This document shows positions 40,918-48,808 of a DNA stretch of 64,000 bases, in pieces. This stretch comes from Microbacterium oxydans (GTDB lineage: Bacteria > Actinomycetota > Actinomycetes > Actinomycetales > Microbacteriaceae). Position 1 is the stretch's first letter, and each line of letters opens with the position of its first letter. The position numbers were made by a program, and so were the translations under genes. Location of the stretch: positions 744,001-808,000 of the forward strand of contig NZ_CP092891.1 of NCBI RefSeq assembly GCF_026559675.1, written 5' to 3'. The notes below the pieces were generated by a model. The model did not search any database. It saw only the letters and a list, made by a program, of their open reading frames with translations, and was not told the DNA's origin.

Positions 40918-42428
40918 ACGAGGGCCTGCCGCTGAGCGCGCTGCTCGCCCACGCGGAGAACGGAGGTCTGCGACGGGTCGCCGGCCCCGCGGACATCGCC
41001 TGGGAGGCCGTCGCCGTCGGCGCGGGAGAAGTCGAACTCACCGAGAGCGGCGCCGGACGGCTCGCGATCATCACGGCCGCACCACCGACCTCGACCTGGC
41101 AGCAGGACGCTCTGCTGCGCCGGCTGCGCGACCGCGGCTACACGGGCCTCGCGCTCTCCGGCGCCGCGGCGTTCGACGCGGGGGCCTTCCGGCTCGCAGA
41201 CCGGATCGGCCTGTGCCTGCTCGACGTCGAGCGCCCCATCCAGCTCGCGAAAGCCTGCTGGATGCTGATCGAGGCGCGCGATGCTCTGACGCTCAGTCAG
41301 GTGCGCAAGGTCGCCCAGTCCTTCGAGTACGCGGCCGATGATCTCGCCGACCTGCTCGGGCACATCGCGGCGAACCTGGGTGTCGGTGTCGCGTTGATCG
41401 ACTCGTCCGGAGTGCTCCAGGAAGCGGGAGCGCACCTCGACGAGCGCCTGCACGCGGCGATCGGCTTCGAGTCGTGGATCGATCGAGCGAGTGCGGGCGA
41501 GGAGTTCGCGGCCTCGGTCCGCGTGGACAGCCCCGGTCGCAGCGGTCTGCGTCTGGTGCTCTTCGGTCGGGGGCTGGGCGAGGCGCAGCTGCAGTCGCTC
41601 TCGGTCGCCGCCGAGGTGGCGATGCCCGCCGTCGCGGCGCGGATCCTGATCGACGAGGTGGCGGCGGTGAACGACGTGGCGGTGTCCTCCGGTCTGCTGC
41701 GCGACTTCGTCGACCTGCACGGCGCCGCCGATGCCGACGTCGAGCGCCGGATGATCGAGCGCGGCTGGCGCACGGGCGGGCATCACCTCGGGTTCCGGAT
41801 GGTGGCGCGGGGACGGCTCGACTCCTTCTCCCTGCTGCGGTCGGTCAGCGCGGGGCTGAGCACGATCGACGGTGAGGCTCATGCGACGACGGCCGGTCGA
41901 GGACTGAGCGGATGGCTGACCTTCCCGGAGGCTCCGGACCCCGACCGCGTGGAGCGGGCCGTCGCGTCGCTGCGGGAGCTCCACCTCGGCGTGCTGCGCG
42001 ACTTCGCCGTCGCGACCGGCGTCGGCTCCCTGCAGGGTGGGCCGGAGGGCCTCGCCACGACGCTGGATGAGGCGGGAGACGCGGCGCGCATCGCGGCGTC
42101 GCGCTCGGCGACGGGATGGTTCGTCCGGGTCGACAGCCTCGGGCTGGAGCAGCTGCTGCTCGCCTGGACCGGCAACGACACGTTCGTACCGGCGGCCGAG
42201 TCCCTTCTCGCTCCGTTGCGGGAGGGCGGGGGCGAGCTGCTCACCACGCTCTCGGCGTATCTCGACCACGAGTCGGGCATCGCCGCGACGGCGACGGCCC
42301 TCGGGCTGCACCGCAACACCGTGACCCTGCGGATCCGCCGGGTGCAGGAGCTTCTCGGGATCGACATGACCGACCCCGAAGCGCGTCTTGCGCTGCACCT
42401 CGCGTGTCGTGCCGTGCAGCCGCGCTGA
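40914..42428 (+). CDS. PucR/CdaR-family transcriptional regulator
   Basis: A 504-residue regulator: an N-terminal PucR-type domain (about 1-130, with LRDRGYTGLALSG and LLDVERPIQLAKACWMLIEARDAL), a GAF-like middle region (about 135-260) and a C-terminal PucR helix-turn-helix (SAYLDHESGIAATATALGLHRNTVTLRIRRVQELLG region, about 448-485). Relatives activate purine, allantoin or hydantoin catabolic genes. It closes the permease-hydantoinase operon through an ATGA overlap and is the likely reader of the twin dyads at 34623-34665. Confidence 0.88.
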   Translation: MNEGLPLSALLAHAENGGLRRVAGPADIAWEAVAVGAGEVELTESGAGRLAIITAAPPTSTWQQDALLRRLRDRGYTGLALSGAAAFDAGAFRLADRIGLCLLDVERPIQLAKACWMLIEARDALTLSQVRKVAQSFEYAADDLADLLGHIAANLGVGVALIDSSGVLQEAGAHLDERLHAAIGFESWIDRASAGEEFAASVRVDSPGRSGLRLVLFGRGLGEAQLQSLSVAAEVAMPAVAARILIDEVAAVNDVAVSSGLLRDFVDLHGAADADVERRMIERGWRTGGHHLGFRMVARGRLDSFSLLRSVSAGLSTIDGEAHATTAGRGLSGWLTFPEAPDPDRVERAVASLRELHLGVLRDFAVATGVGSLQGGPEGLATTLDEAGDAARIAASRSATGWFVRVDSLGLEQLLLAWTGNDTFVPAAESLLAPLREGGGELLTTLSAYLDHESGIAATATALGLHRNTVTLRIRRVQELLGIDMTDPEARLALHLACRAVQPR

Positions 42429-42446
42429 GCCCGAGTCGGACCCCGC

Positions 42447-42860
42447 TCACTCCTCCGGGTCGCCGTGCAGCATCCACGGGATGCCGAACCGGTCGATGAG
42501 CATGCCGAAGAGCCCGCCCCACGGCGGAACGTCGAGCGGCATCGTGATCGTCGCGCCGTCGGACAGCCTGTCCCACACGGCACGGGTGGTGTCCTGCGTG
42601 TTGCCGCTCAGCGACACCGAGAAACCCTGCGGCTTCTCATACGGCATCCCGTCGGGGGAGTCGGACCCCATCAGCACCAGCCCGTCCGGGGTGTTGAGCT
42701 GGGCATGCATGACGAGGTCCTTCTGGCTGGGATCCTGCACCATGTCGGGGAAGTCCCCGAAGACGCTGATGTCGAGGTCGCCGCCGAGGACGCTCTGATA
42801 GAACTCCATCGCCTGGCGGGCTTCGGTGCGGAACGAGAGATACGGGTTGAGAGCAGGCAT
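42447..42860 (-). CDS. VOC-family PhnB-like protein
   Basis: A 137-residue vicinal-oxygen-chelate fold protein of the PhnB / 3-demethylubiquinone-like group: NPYLSFRTEARQAMEFYQSVLGG at the start, then AVWDRLSDGATITMPLDVPPWGGLFGMLIDRFGIPWM. The function of these small proteins is generally unknown. It is a single gene, convergent with the PucR regulator gene. Confidence 0.85.
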   Translation of the reverse strand: MPALNPYLSFRTEARQAMEFYQSVLGGDLDISVFGDFPDMVQDPSQKDLVMHAQLNTPDGLVLMGSDSPDGMPYEKPQGFSVSLSGNTQDTTRAVWDRLSDGATITMPLDVPPWGGLFGMLIDRFGIPWMLHGDPEE

Positions 42861-42965
42861 GAGGACTCCAAGGGTGTGCGAAAGGTGTCACGACCGGCAC
42901 CGCTGACGCTCAGTCTGCGCCGGGTGCGGAGCCCCCGCAAGAGGGTGGGGCAGGAGTGGCCGGGC

Positions 42966-43232
42966 TCAGGCCGGCAATGCCTTGACGGCGGCCGTGAGGA
43001 CCTGGGGAACGGTGGGGACGCCCGTCGCGCGGAAGACCTCGGAGCCGGCGGAGTCGCGGATGATCACGGTCGGCGTGAATCCGATGTCGAGCTTCTCGGC
43101 GGCATCCGGGTCCTGTGCGACGTCGATCTCGGTGATCGTGGCAGCCGGGAGGAACCGAGCGGCGTCGGCGAGCACCGCCCGCGTCCGTGTGCACGCCCCG
43201 CAGAACGAGGAAGAGACCAGTGTCAGCTCCAC
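42966..43232 (-). CDS. Thioredoxin-like protein (CxxC)
   Basis: An 88-residue thioredoxin-fold protein. Its redox site is FCGACTRTRAV (Cys near 10 and 13), with the cis-Pro in GFTPTVIIRD. The GTG at 43232 is preferred because GAGGAGG lies five bases upstream; a GTG at 43238 overlaps that site. It is probably a cytosolic thiol-disulfide reductant or glutaredoxin-like protein. Confidence 0.82.
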   Translation of the reverse strand: MELTLVSSSFCGACTRTRAVLADAARFLPAATITEIDVAQDPDAAEKLDIGFTPTVIIRDSAGSEVFRATGVPTVPQVLTAAVKALPA

Positions 43233-43303
43233 GCCCACCTCCTCGGAATCGTCTCGCGTTCCCGAGGTGCAACCGCGGAGCGTGCCGGGCTGTTCCCGCC
43301 GTG

Positions 43304-43594
43304 CTAACCGCGGTCCAGTCCGAAGGTGTGCTTCACGAGAGCCTGCACGTCACGGTCGAGGCCGTCGATGCGGGAGTTCATCGCGCTCATCTCGGCACGC
43401 AATCCGCCGATCTCGGCGCGGACTCCGTCGAACTGGGCGCGGACTCCGCCGATCTCCGCGCGGATCACACGAACGAAGAGGGTCGACACGAGGGTGATCA
43501 CGCCGAGCATCATGACCACGGAGGAGACGATCAGAGTCCAGGTCTGCGGCTCGGTCACGGTGATCACGCTCTCATTCTCGTCGGAGGACTCCAT
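43304..43594 (-). CDS. Membrane-anchored coiled-coil protein, paralogue of the one at 48278
   Basis: A protein of about 96 residues. One N-terminal helix (TWTLIVSSVVMMLGVITLVSTLFV) is followed by a coiled coil built of 11-residue units such as AEIGGVRAQFD and GVRAEIGGLRA, and a conserved end RIDGLDRDVQALVKHTFGLDR. A second protein with the same plan and almost the same C-terminus is encoded at 48278-48601. The start is uncertain; GTG codons inside the first 15 residues are possible. The function is not known; it resembles small membrane proteins that tether or space partners. The C-terminal motif is probably the functional contact. Confidence 0.7.
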   Translation of the reverse strand: MESSDENESVITVTEPQTWTLIVSSVVMMLGVITLVSTLFVRVIRAEIGGVRAQFDGVRAEIGGLRAEMSAMNSRIDGLDRDVQALVKHTFGLDRG

Positions 43595-43673
43595 CCTGCC
43601 AAGGCCGACATCAGCTGTGCGGGGCCTGGGGACAACACTGTTCGGGCAGGCCCTGTGGAGGAGAGCTGACCCG

Positions 43674-44420
43674 TCAGTGCCGGCCCGACGCGAGCCAGTC
43701 GGCGAACGTCTGCCGCCCGAGCTCCGCATCCGGACCCGGGAGCGCGTGTCCGGCTCTCATCCCCGCCATCTGCGGACCGGGCACGTTCAGCGCCGGGACC
43801 CACCCGCGGTAGCCGGCCCGTCGGGCGAACGCACGGATCATCTCCGAGAGCTGCTCCTCGCGCGGTCCGGCGAGGTCGCGGACCCGGCCCTGCGGCTCGG
43901 CGACCGCGAGCGCGGCCAGTCGTGCCCCGACCTCCGCGGCCGCGACGGGCTGCGTCCGGGCGTTCGGAGCGAGATGCAGCGGCCCAACCTTCGCGCGCTC
44001 GAACATCTGGCCCGCGAACTCGTGGAACTGCGTCGCCCGGAGGATCGTCCAGGGCATCCGCGACGCCTCGACGACCTTCTCCTGCGCGACCTTGCCCGCG
44101 TAGTAGTCATAGGGGATGCGATCGATGCCGACGATCGACAGCAGCACGACGTGTCGCACGCCCGCATCCGAGGCCGCCGAGACGAGGTTCCCGGTCGCGG
44201 CGGTGAAGAACTCGATCGCGGTGCTCGCCTTGAGTGTCTGGATGCTCGCGACGTCGATGACGGAGTCCGCTCCGGTCAGGGCGGCCTCCAGACCGCGGCC
44301 GGTCACCAGGTCGACGCCCTGCGAGCGACTGAGCACGACCGCCTCATGGCCCGCGGCCTCGACGGCCTCGACGGTGTGCCGGCCGACGACGCCGGTGCCT
44401 CCTGCCACAGCGATTCTCAT
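43674..44420 (-). CDS. NAD(P)-binding NmrA-like / atypical SDR protein
   Basis: A 248-residue Rossmann protein with AGGTGVVGRHTVEA (5-18) for cofactor binding, LSIVGIDRIPYDYYAGKVAQEKVVEAS with a YxxxK-like pair, and WTILRATQFHEFA, typical of the NmrA/atypical SDR group. GAGGGAG precedes the ATG. It may act as an oxidoreductase or a redox-sensing repressor partner. It is divergent from a MerR-type regulator gene, which may control it. Confidence 0.82.
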   Translation of the reverse strand: MRIAVAGGTGVVGRHTVEAVEAAGHEAVVLSRSQGVDLVTGRGLEAALTGADSVIDVASIQTLKASTAIEFFTAATGNLVSAASDAGVRHVVLLSIVGIDRIPYDYYAGKVAQEKVVEASRMPWTILRATQFHEFAGQMFERAKVGPLHLAPNARTQPVAAAEVGARLAALAVAEPQGRVRDLAGPREEQLSEMIRAFARRAGYRGWVPALNVPGPQMAGMRAGHALPGPDAELGRQTFADWLASGRH

Positions 44421-44486
44421 GTGCGCTCCCTCGGGGTCTCGGTCCATCCTCTCGCGCGCGGGTGCGATCCCGTTACGATTCCGGAG

Positions 44487-44503
44487 AAGCGGATCGACCG
44501 CTT
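44487..44503. promoter_or_regulatory. Dyad between NmrA-like and MerR-type genes
   Basis: AAGCGG-ATCGA-CCGCTT is a perfect 6-bp dyad in the 118-base divergent spacer. The neighbouring CTTGACCTTG offers a -35-like TTGACC. This is a likely binding site of the MerR-type protein. Confidence 0.5.
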
Positions 44504-44538
44504 GACCTTGTCCCGAGGGCAGAGAGCATCGTGAACGC

Positions 44539-45360
44539 GTGAGCCACTCCACCGACCTCCTCAGCATCGGTCCGTTCTCCGAAGCCGCGCTGCTCTCGCC
44601 GAAGGCCCTGCGCCTCTATGAGAAGCGCGGGCTTCTGGTGCCGGAAGCGGTCGACCCGCACAACGGGTACCGCTTCTATCGGGTCGAGCAGGCGAGCAGG
44701 GGACGGCTCATCTCCCTGCTGCGGACGGCGGGCATGAGCCTCGACGCGATCCAGGAGGTGCTCGCGATGCCCGACGGCTCCGCGCTCGCCGCCCTCGACG
44801 CGTTCCAGGATCAGGTCCGGACGGCCGCGGCGTCGACCGCCACGCTCCTCGACCAGGCGCGCGGCCATTTCGAAGGATCACCGATGAACACGAAGTCCCT
44901 CACCTCCACCGTCCGACCGGAGCAGCCCGTGCTGAGCATGCTCGTGACCACCTTCGTGGACGAGCTCGACCGGCGGCTGCGAGCGGCGTACGAGGAGCTG
45001 AGTGCGCTCGCCGTCGCGCGCGGCCTCGCCGTCTCCGCCGACCCGTTCGGCATCTTCCACGCCCCGATCACGCCCGAGAGCGACGGTCCGATCGAGGTGT
45101 GCCTCCCCGTCGACCGCATCATCGCGGAGACCCCCGCCGGCATCCGCAGCCAGCGGCTGAGCGGCGGAGCCATGGTCGAGGTCACCGTGGAGGGCGAGGA
45201 CACCGCGTTCCCCGCGATCCTCGCCGCCTACGATCGCGGCTGCGAGTGGATCGACGAACAGGGAGCGACGCGGGTGGGCCCGCCGCGCGAGGTCTGGAAC
45301 GTGCTCCCGTGGGACGAGACGCGTCCGGCGCGGATGACCGTGGCCTGGCCGTACGCCTGA
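44539..45360 (+). CDS. MerR-family regulator with GyrI-like effector domain
   Basis: A 273-residue protein similar in plan to BmrR: an N-terminal MerR winged helix (LLSPKALRLYEKRGLLVPEAVDPHNGYRFYR region, 18-48), a linker helix, and a GyrI-like small-molecule domain (about 118-273, with VCLPVDR and the DEQG...PREVWNVLP end). Such proteins bind amphipathic drugs and activate exporters or detoxification genes. The start is GTG at 44539. Likely targets are itself, the divergent NmrA-like gene and perhaps the DHA2 exporter encoded 1.4 kb downstream. Confidence 0.87.
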   Translation: MSHSTDLLSIGPFSEAALLSPKALRLYEKRGLLVPEAVDPHNGYRFYRVEQASRGRLISLLRTAGMSLDAIQEVLAMPDGSALAALDAFQDQVRTAAASTATLLDQARGHFEGSPMNTKSLTSTVRPEQPVLSMLVTTFVDELDRRLRAAYEELSALAVARGLAVSADPFGIFHAPITPESDGPIEVCLPVDRIIAETPAGIRSQRLSGGAMVEVTVEGEDTAFPAILAAYDRGCEWIDEQGATRVGPPREVWNVLPWDETRPARMTVAWPYA

Positions 45361-45393
45361 GCGGGGCACGGGGTGCTCGGTACGATGGCGACT

Positions 45394-46734
45394 GTGACCA
45401 CATCGACCGTGCGCCCCGGCATCGCCGAGCGGCTTTCGCAGATGATCCGCATCCCGACGGTCTCGGCCGAGCTCGACGAACGCGGCTCGGGTCCGTTCGA
45501 GGAGTTCGTGGCGCTGATCGCCGAGCTCTACCCGCTGGTGCACGAGAGACTGCGACTCGAACGGCACACCGACTTCGGACTCCTGTTCCACTGGGCGGGG
45601 AGCGGTGCCGCCGCGGGGGGACCCGTCGTCCTGATGGCGCACTACGACGTCGTCCCGGTCGACGAGAGCGACGCCTGGACGCATCCGCCGTTCGCGGGCG
45701 TGATCGCCGACGGCTCGGTCTACGGCCGTGGCGCACTGGACGACAAAGGCCCGCTGATCGTGGTCCTCGAAGCGGTCGAGAACCTGCTCGCCGACGGGTT
45801 CGTCCCGCCCCGCGATGTCTACCTCTCCTTCGGCGGGAACGAGGAGACGTACGGTCGCGCGGCGGAGGAGATCGCGCGAGTCCTGCGCGAACGCGGCATC
45901 GTGCCGTGGCTGGTGGTCGACGAGGGCGGTGCCGTGGTCGACGCGCCCTTGCCCTTCGTCCCGGGCCGTGCCGCGATGATCGGCGTCGGCGAGAAGGGCG
46001 TGATGACGCTCAGGCTGTCGACGCGAGGCGACGGCGGTCACGCCTCCGCACCGCCCTCGCTCACGGCGGTCCGGCGCATCGCCAGGGCCGTCGATCGTCT
46101 GGGCCCCACCACGTTCCGTCCCCACGCCTCGAAGGCGATCCTCCGGATGCTGTCGGAGCTGGCCGCGCAGACGCCGGGACCGGCGCGCCACCTGCTGCGG
46201 CTGCTCGGCTCCGCGCCCCTGCTGACCGCGCAGGTCTTCGCCGCGCTCGGCGGTGAGCCGGCCGCTCTCGTGCGCACGACCGTCGCCCCGACCATGCAGT
46301 CCGGCGGCACAGCGGCGAACGTGCTGCCGTCGCAGGCATCCGCCACGGTCAACCTGCGCATCGCACTGGGGGAGACGACGCAGCAGACCGTGTTCCGCGT
46401 GCGTCGGCGCATCCGCGATCCGCTCGTGACGGTCGAGGTCGTCGAGGCCAGCGAGCCGTCGCCGGAGTCGCCCACCGACAACGCCCCGTTCGCCCTGCTG
46501 GCCCAGGCGCTCGAGGTCTCGCATCCCGGCGTCCCCGCCGTGCCGTACGTGATGATGGCGGCCACAGATTCGCGGCACTTCCACCGCTTCTCGCCCGCCG
46601 TGTACCGCTTCGCGCCGCTGGACATGTCGAACGCCCAGCGCGCGTCGATCCACGGCGTCGACGAGAGCGTGGAGATCGCCGCCCTGGAGCGCGGGGAGCG
46701 ATTCCATCGGGCGCTGCTCGAACGGCTAGGGTGA
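45394..46734 (+). CDS. M20-family metallopeptidase
   Basis: A 446-residue zinc peptidase: MAHYDVVPVD (metal His, Asp), GRGALDDKG (bridging Asp), GGNEETYG (catalytic Glu pair), and SRHFHRF near the C-terminus (last metal His), with a dimerisation lid between about 190 and 330. It is of the CPG70/ArgE-DapE type; the substrate is a dipeptide or an acylated amino acid. The start is not certain. TACGAT (45381-45386) ends seven bases before GTG 45394, pointing to a leaderless mRNA; ATG 45385 is in frame but lies within that box. Confidence 0.85.
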   Translation: MTTSTVRPGIAERLSQMIRIPTVSAELDERGSGPFEEFVALIAELYPLVHERLRLERHTDFGLLFHWAGSGAAAGGPVVLMAHYDVVPVDESDAWTHPPFAGVIADGSVYGRGALDDKGPLIVVLEAVENLLADGFVPPRDVYLSFGGNEETYGRAAEEIARVLRERGIVPWLVVDEGGAVVDAPLPFVPGRAAMIGVGEKGVMTLRLSTRGDGGHASAPPSLTAVRRIARAVDRLGPTTFRPHASKAILRMLSELAAQTPGPARHLLRLLGSAPLLTAQVFAALGGEPAALVRTTVAPTMQSGGTAANVLPSQASATVNLRIALGETTQQTVFRVRRRIRDPLVTVEVVEASEPSPESPTDNAPFALLAQALEVSHPGVPAVPYVMMAATDSRHFHRFSPAVYRFAPLDMSNAQRASIHGVDESVEIAALERGERFHRALLERLG

Positions 46735-46789
46735 TCTCACCCTCCCCTCGGAATGTGCCGGGGGACCCGAAGCAGAAGCAGGAGACGCG

Positions 46790-48250
46790 ATGACGCGCAC
46801 CCGCACCCTGGGCGCCCTCGGCGTCGTCGTCGGCTTCCTCGCCTTCGTGGAGTTCACCAGTGGTGTGCTGCAGGGCTACTACACGCCGATGCTCACCAAC
46901 ATCGCCCGCAACCTCGGGATCCACGACGCCGACGTCAACTGGCTCGAGGGCGCGCAGCTGATGTTGTCGGCGCTGGTCGTCCCGGCCTTCGCGAAGCTCG
47001 GCGACATGGTCGGCCACAAGCGGATGCTGCTGATCTCGACCGCCGTCACGGCCGCGGCCGCGCTGGTCCTGCCGTTCACCGACTCCTTCGCGGTGTTCCT
47101 CGCCGCCTGGGCGCTGATGGGCTTCTACGTCGTCTGGCTTCCGCTCGAGATCGCCCTGATCTGGTCGCGCTCGCGGCGCATGGAGGGTCGCTCGTCGATC
47201 ACGGCCAAGGCAGCAGGGCTCCTCGTCGCGGCGCTGGAGGGCGGCGCGATCATCGGCGCCCTGGCCGGCGGCGCCCTCATCGACGTCCTCCCGCTCACGG
47301 TCGTGCTCCTCGTCCCCGCCGTGCTCATCGTGGTGTGCTTCTTCGTGATCCTGTTCGGGGTGAAGGAGTCGCCGGAGCCCACGGGCGGCCTGTTCGACAC
47401 GGTCGGCCTGGTGCTGATCTCCCTCGCGCTGATCTGCTTCACGGGTGGCCTCAGCCTGCTCCGCCTCGAGGGCGGACTGACCAACCCCTGGTCCTGGGCG
47501 GTCGTCGTCTTCGGAGTGCTGCTCGTGATCCCATTCGTGCTGTGGGAGCTCCGTTCCGAGGACCCGCTGATCGACGTGCGGATGTTCCGCTCGCCCGCAC
47601 TCGGCCCGGTGTTCCTCACCGCGGGGCTCTTCGGCGTGAGCGTGCTCGGCGCACAGGCGCCGCTGTCGACGTTCGCCCGCACCGACCCCTCGGTCTACGG
47701 CTACGGGCTGGGCACGACCGGCTTCCAGACCTCGCTGATCATCGGCGTCTACCTGATCGCCATGATCGCGGGAGCACTCCTGTTCCCGACGGTCGCACGT
47801 CGGGTCACCCCTCGCGTCACGCTGATGGGCGCCTCGGTGCTGGTCGGCATCGGATTCCTGCTCTTCCTCCCGTTCCACGACGCGTACGCGCAGGTCATCA
47901 CGAACATGGTCGTGGTGGGGCTCGGCTCCGGAGCGCTGGTCGCGGCGCTCCCCGCCGCGGCCGCATCCGCAGCTCCGGCGACGCAGACCGGCGTCGCGAC
48001 GGGCCTCACCAACTCGGTGAAGACCGTCGGCGGTGCGATCGCCTCGTGCGTGTTCGGCATCGCGCTGCTGCACGGCGTCGCGAGCACGGCGGGGACCACC
48101 GAGGGCACGGCCGGGTCGCTCGCCGGTTACTTCACGGTGTGGATCGTCTGCGGTGTGACCGCGCTCGTCGCCGCGGCGATCCTCGTGTTCGTCCCGAAGA
48201 CCGCGTTCACCGACCGCTCCGTCGAGACCGAGGCAGCGCCGGCGGTCTGA
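46790..48250 (+). CDS. DHA2-type MFS drug exporter (14 helices)
   Basis: A 486-residue MFS protein with about 14 helices. Motif A-like LGDMVGHKRML (about 66-76) follows helix 2, and a long hydrophobic centre contains ALEGGAIIGALAGGALID, which corresponds to motif C of drug:H+ antiporters. It probably exports a toxic compound. It stands 55 bases after the peptidase gene on the same strand and may share its transcript. No dedicated TetR gene adjoins; the MerR-GyrI regulator gene upstream is a candidate. Confidence 0.85.
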   Translation: MTRTRTLGALGVVVGFLAFVEFTSGVLQGYYTPMLTNIARNLGIHDADVNWLEGAQLMLSALVVPAFAKLGDMVGHKRMLLISTAVTAAAALVLPFTDSFAVFLAAWALMGFYVVWLPLEIALIWSRSRRMEGRSSITAKAAGLLVAALEGGAIIGALAGGALIDVLPLTVVLLVPAVLIVVCFFVILFGVKESPEPTGGLFDTVGLVLISLALICFTGGLSLLRLEGGLTNPWSWAVVVFGVLLVIPFVLWELRSEDPLIDVRMFRSPALGPVFLTAGLFGVSVLGAQAPLSTFARTDPSVYGYGLGTTGFQTSLIIGVYLIAMIAGALLFPTVARRVTPRVTLMGASVLVGIGFLLFLPFHDAYAQVITNMVVVGLGSGALVAALPAAAASAAPATQTGVATGLTNSVKTVGGAIASCVFGIALLHGVASTAGTTEGTAGSLAGYFTVWIVCGVTALVAAAILVFVPKTAFTDRSVETEAAPAV

Positions 48251-48277
48251 CCCTCGGTCGCGTCGGTCGCGTCGGTC

Positions 48278-48601
48278 TCAGTCGCGGTCGAGGCCGAACG
48301 TGCGCTTCACGATGGCCTGCACGTCGCGGTCGAGTCCGTCGATGCGCGTGTTCACGGCATCGAATCGGGCGTTCATCTCGTTGCGGAGCCCGCTGAGCTG
48401 ACCGTTCATCTCGTTGCGGAGCCCGCCGATCTGGCCGTTCATCTCGTTGCGGAGGCCGCCGAGCTGACCGTTCATCTCACTGCGCAGGCCGCCGATCTCG
48501 CTGCGGAGGATCCGGATGAACAGCGTGGTGACGACGGTGAGCATGCCGAACATCAGCGCGGTGAACGACCCGATCATGGTCCAGATCTGCGCGTCGTTCA
48601 T
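48278..48601 (-). CDS. Membrane-anchored coiled-coil protein with four 11-residue repeats
   Basis: A 107-residue protein: one N-terminal helix (MIGSFTALMFGMLTVVTTLFI), four consecutive units of the form GGLRNEMNGQ(L/I), a variant unit SGLRNEMNARF, and the end RIDGLDRDVQAIVKRTFGLDR, which is almost identical to that of the paralogue at 43304-43594. Eleven-residue periodicity predicts a straight right-handed or near-straight coiled coil. The ATG at 48601 is assigned by domain content. The function is unknown. The repeat number differs between paralogues, so length may be tunable by slippage. Confidence 0.72.
   Translation of the reverse strand: MNDAQIWTMIGSFTALMFGMLTVVTTLFIRILRSEIGGLRSEMNGQLGGLRNEMNGQIGGLRNEMNGQLSGLRNEMNARFDAVNTRIDGLDRDVQAIVKRTFGLDRD
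48371..48502. repeat. Four 33-bp tandem repeats in the coiled-coil gene
   Basis: GTTCATCTC(G/A)-TGCG units recur at 48371, 48404, 48437 and 48470 with a strict period of 33 bases. They encode the 11-residue coiled-coil units on the minus strand. Confidence 0.85.
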
Positions 48602-48772
48602 GAATCCCACATCCTCATCGTCGCATCGTTCCGGCCAGCTTGCCAGGGCGCGCCAGGCGAGGATATCGGTCACTCAGGAGATGGGGAGAAGGTGTTCTCC
48701 CGCCCGTTGGTGGAGGAACTGTCAGTCCCCTCCCTGCGGGTTGCGCAGGAGACGGCGGACATCGGCACCGCG

Positions 48773-48802
48773 CACCGGGCGGAGGGGAGTCCCCCGCCCG
48801 GT
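48773..48802 (-). terminator. Terminator-like hairpin after rtcB
   Basis: CACCGGGCGG and the complementary CCGCCCGGT enclose GGGGAGTCCCC, giving a long GC stem with one bulged A. It lies just beyond the rtcB stop. There is no T-run. Confidence 0.6.
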
Positions 48803-48808
48803 CCGCTC

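Noticed and set aside
48371..48502. Regular 33-bp repeats resembling a short CRISPR array
   Set aside because: There are no unique spacers; the period is a multiple of three and the units translate to an 11-residue coiled-coil repeat.
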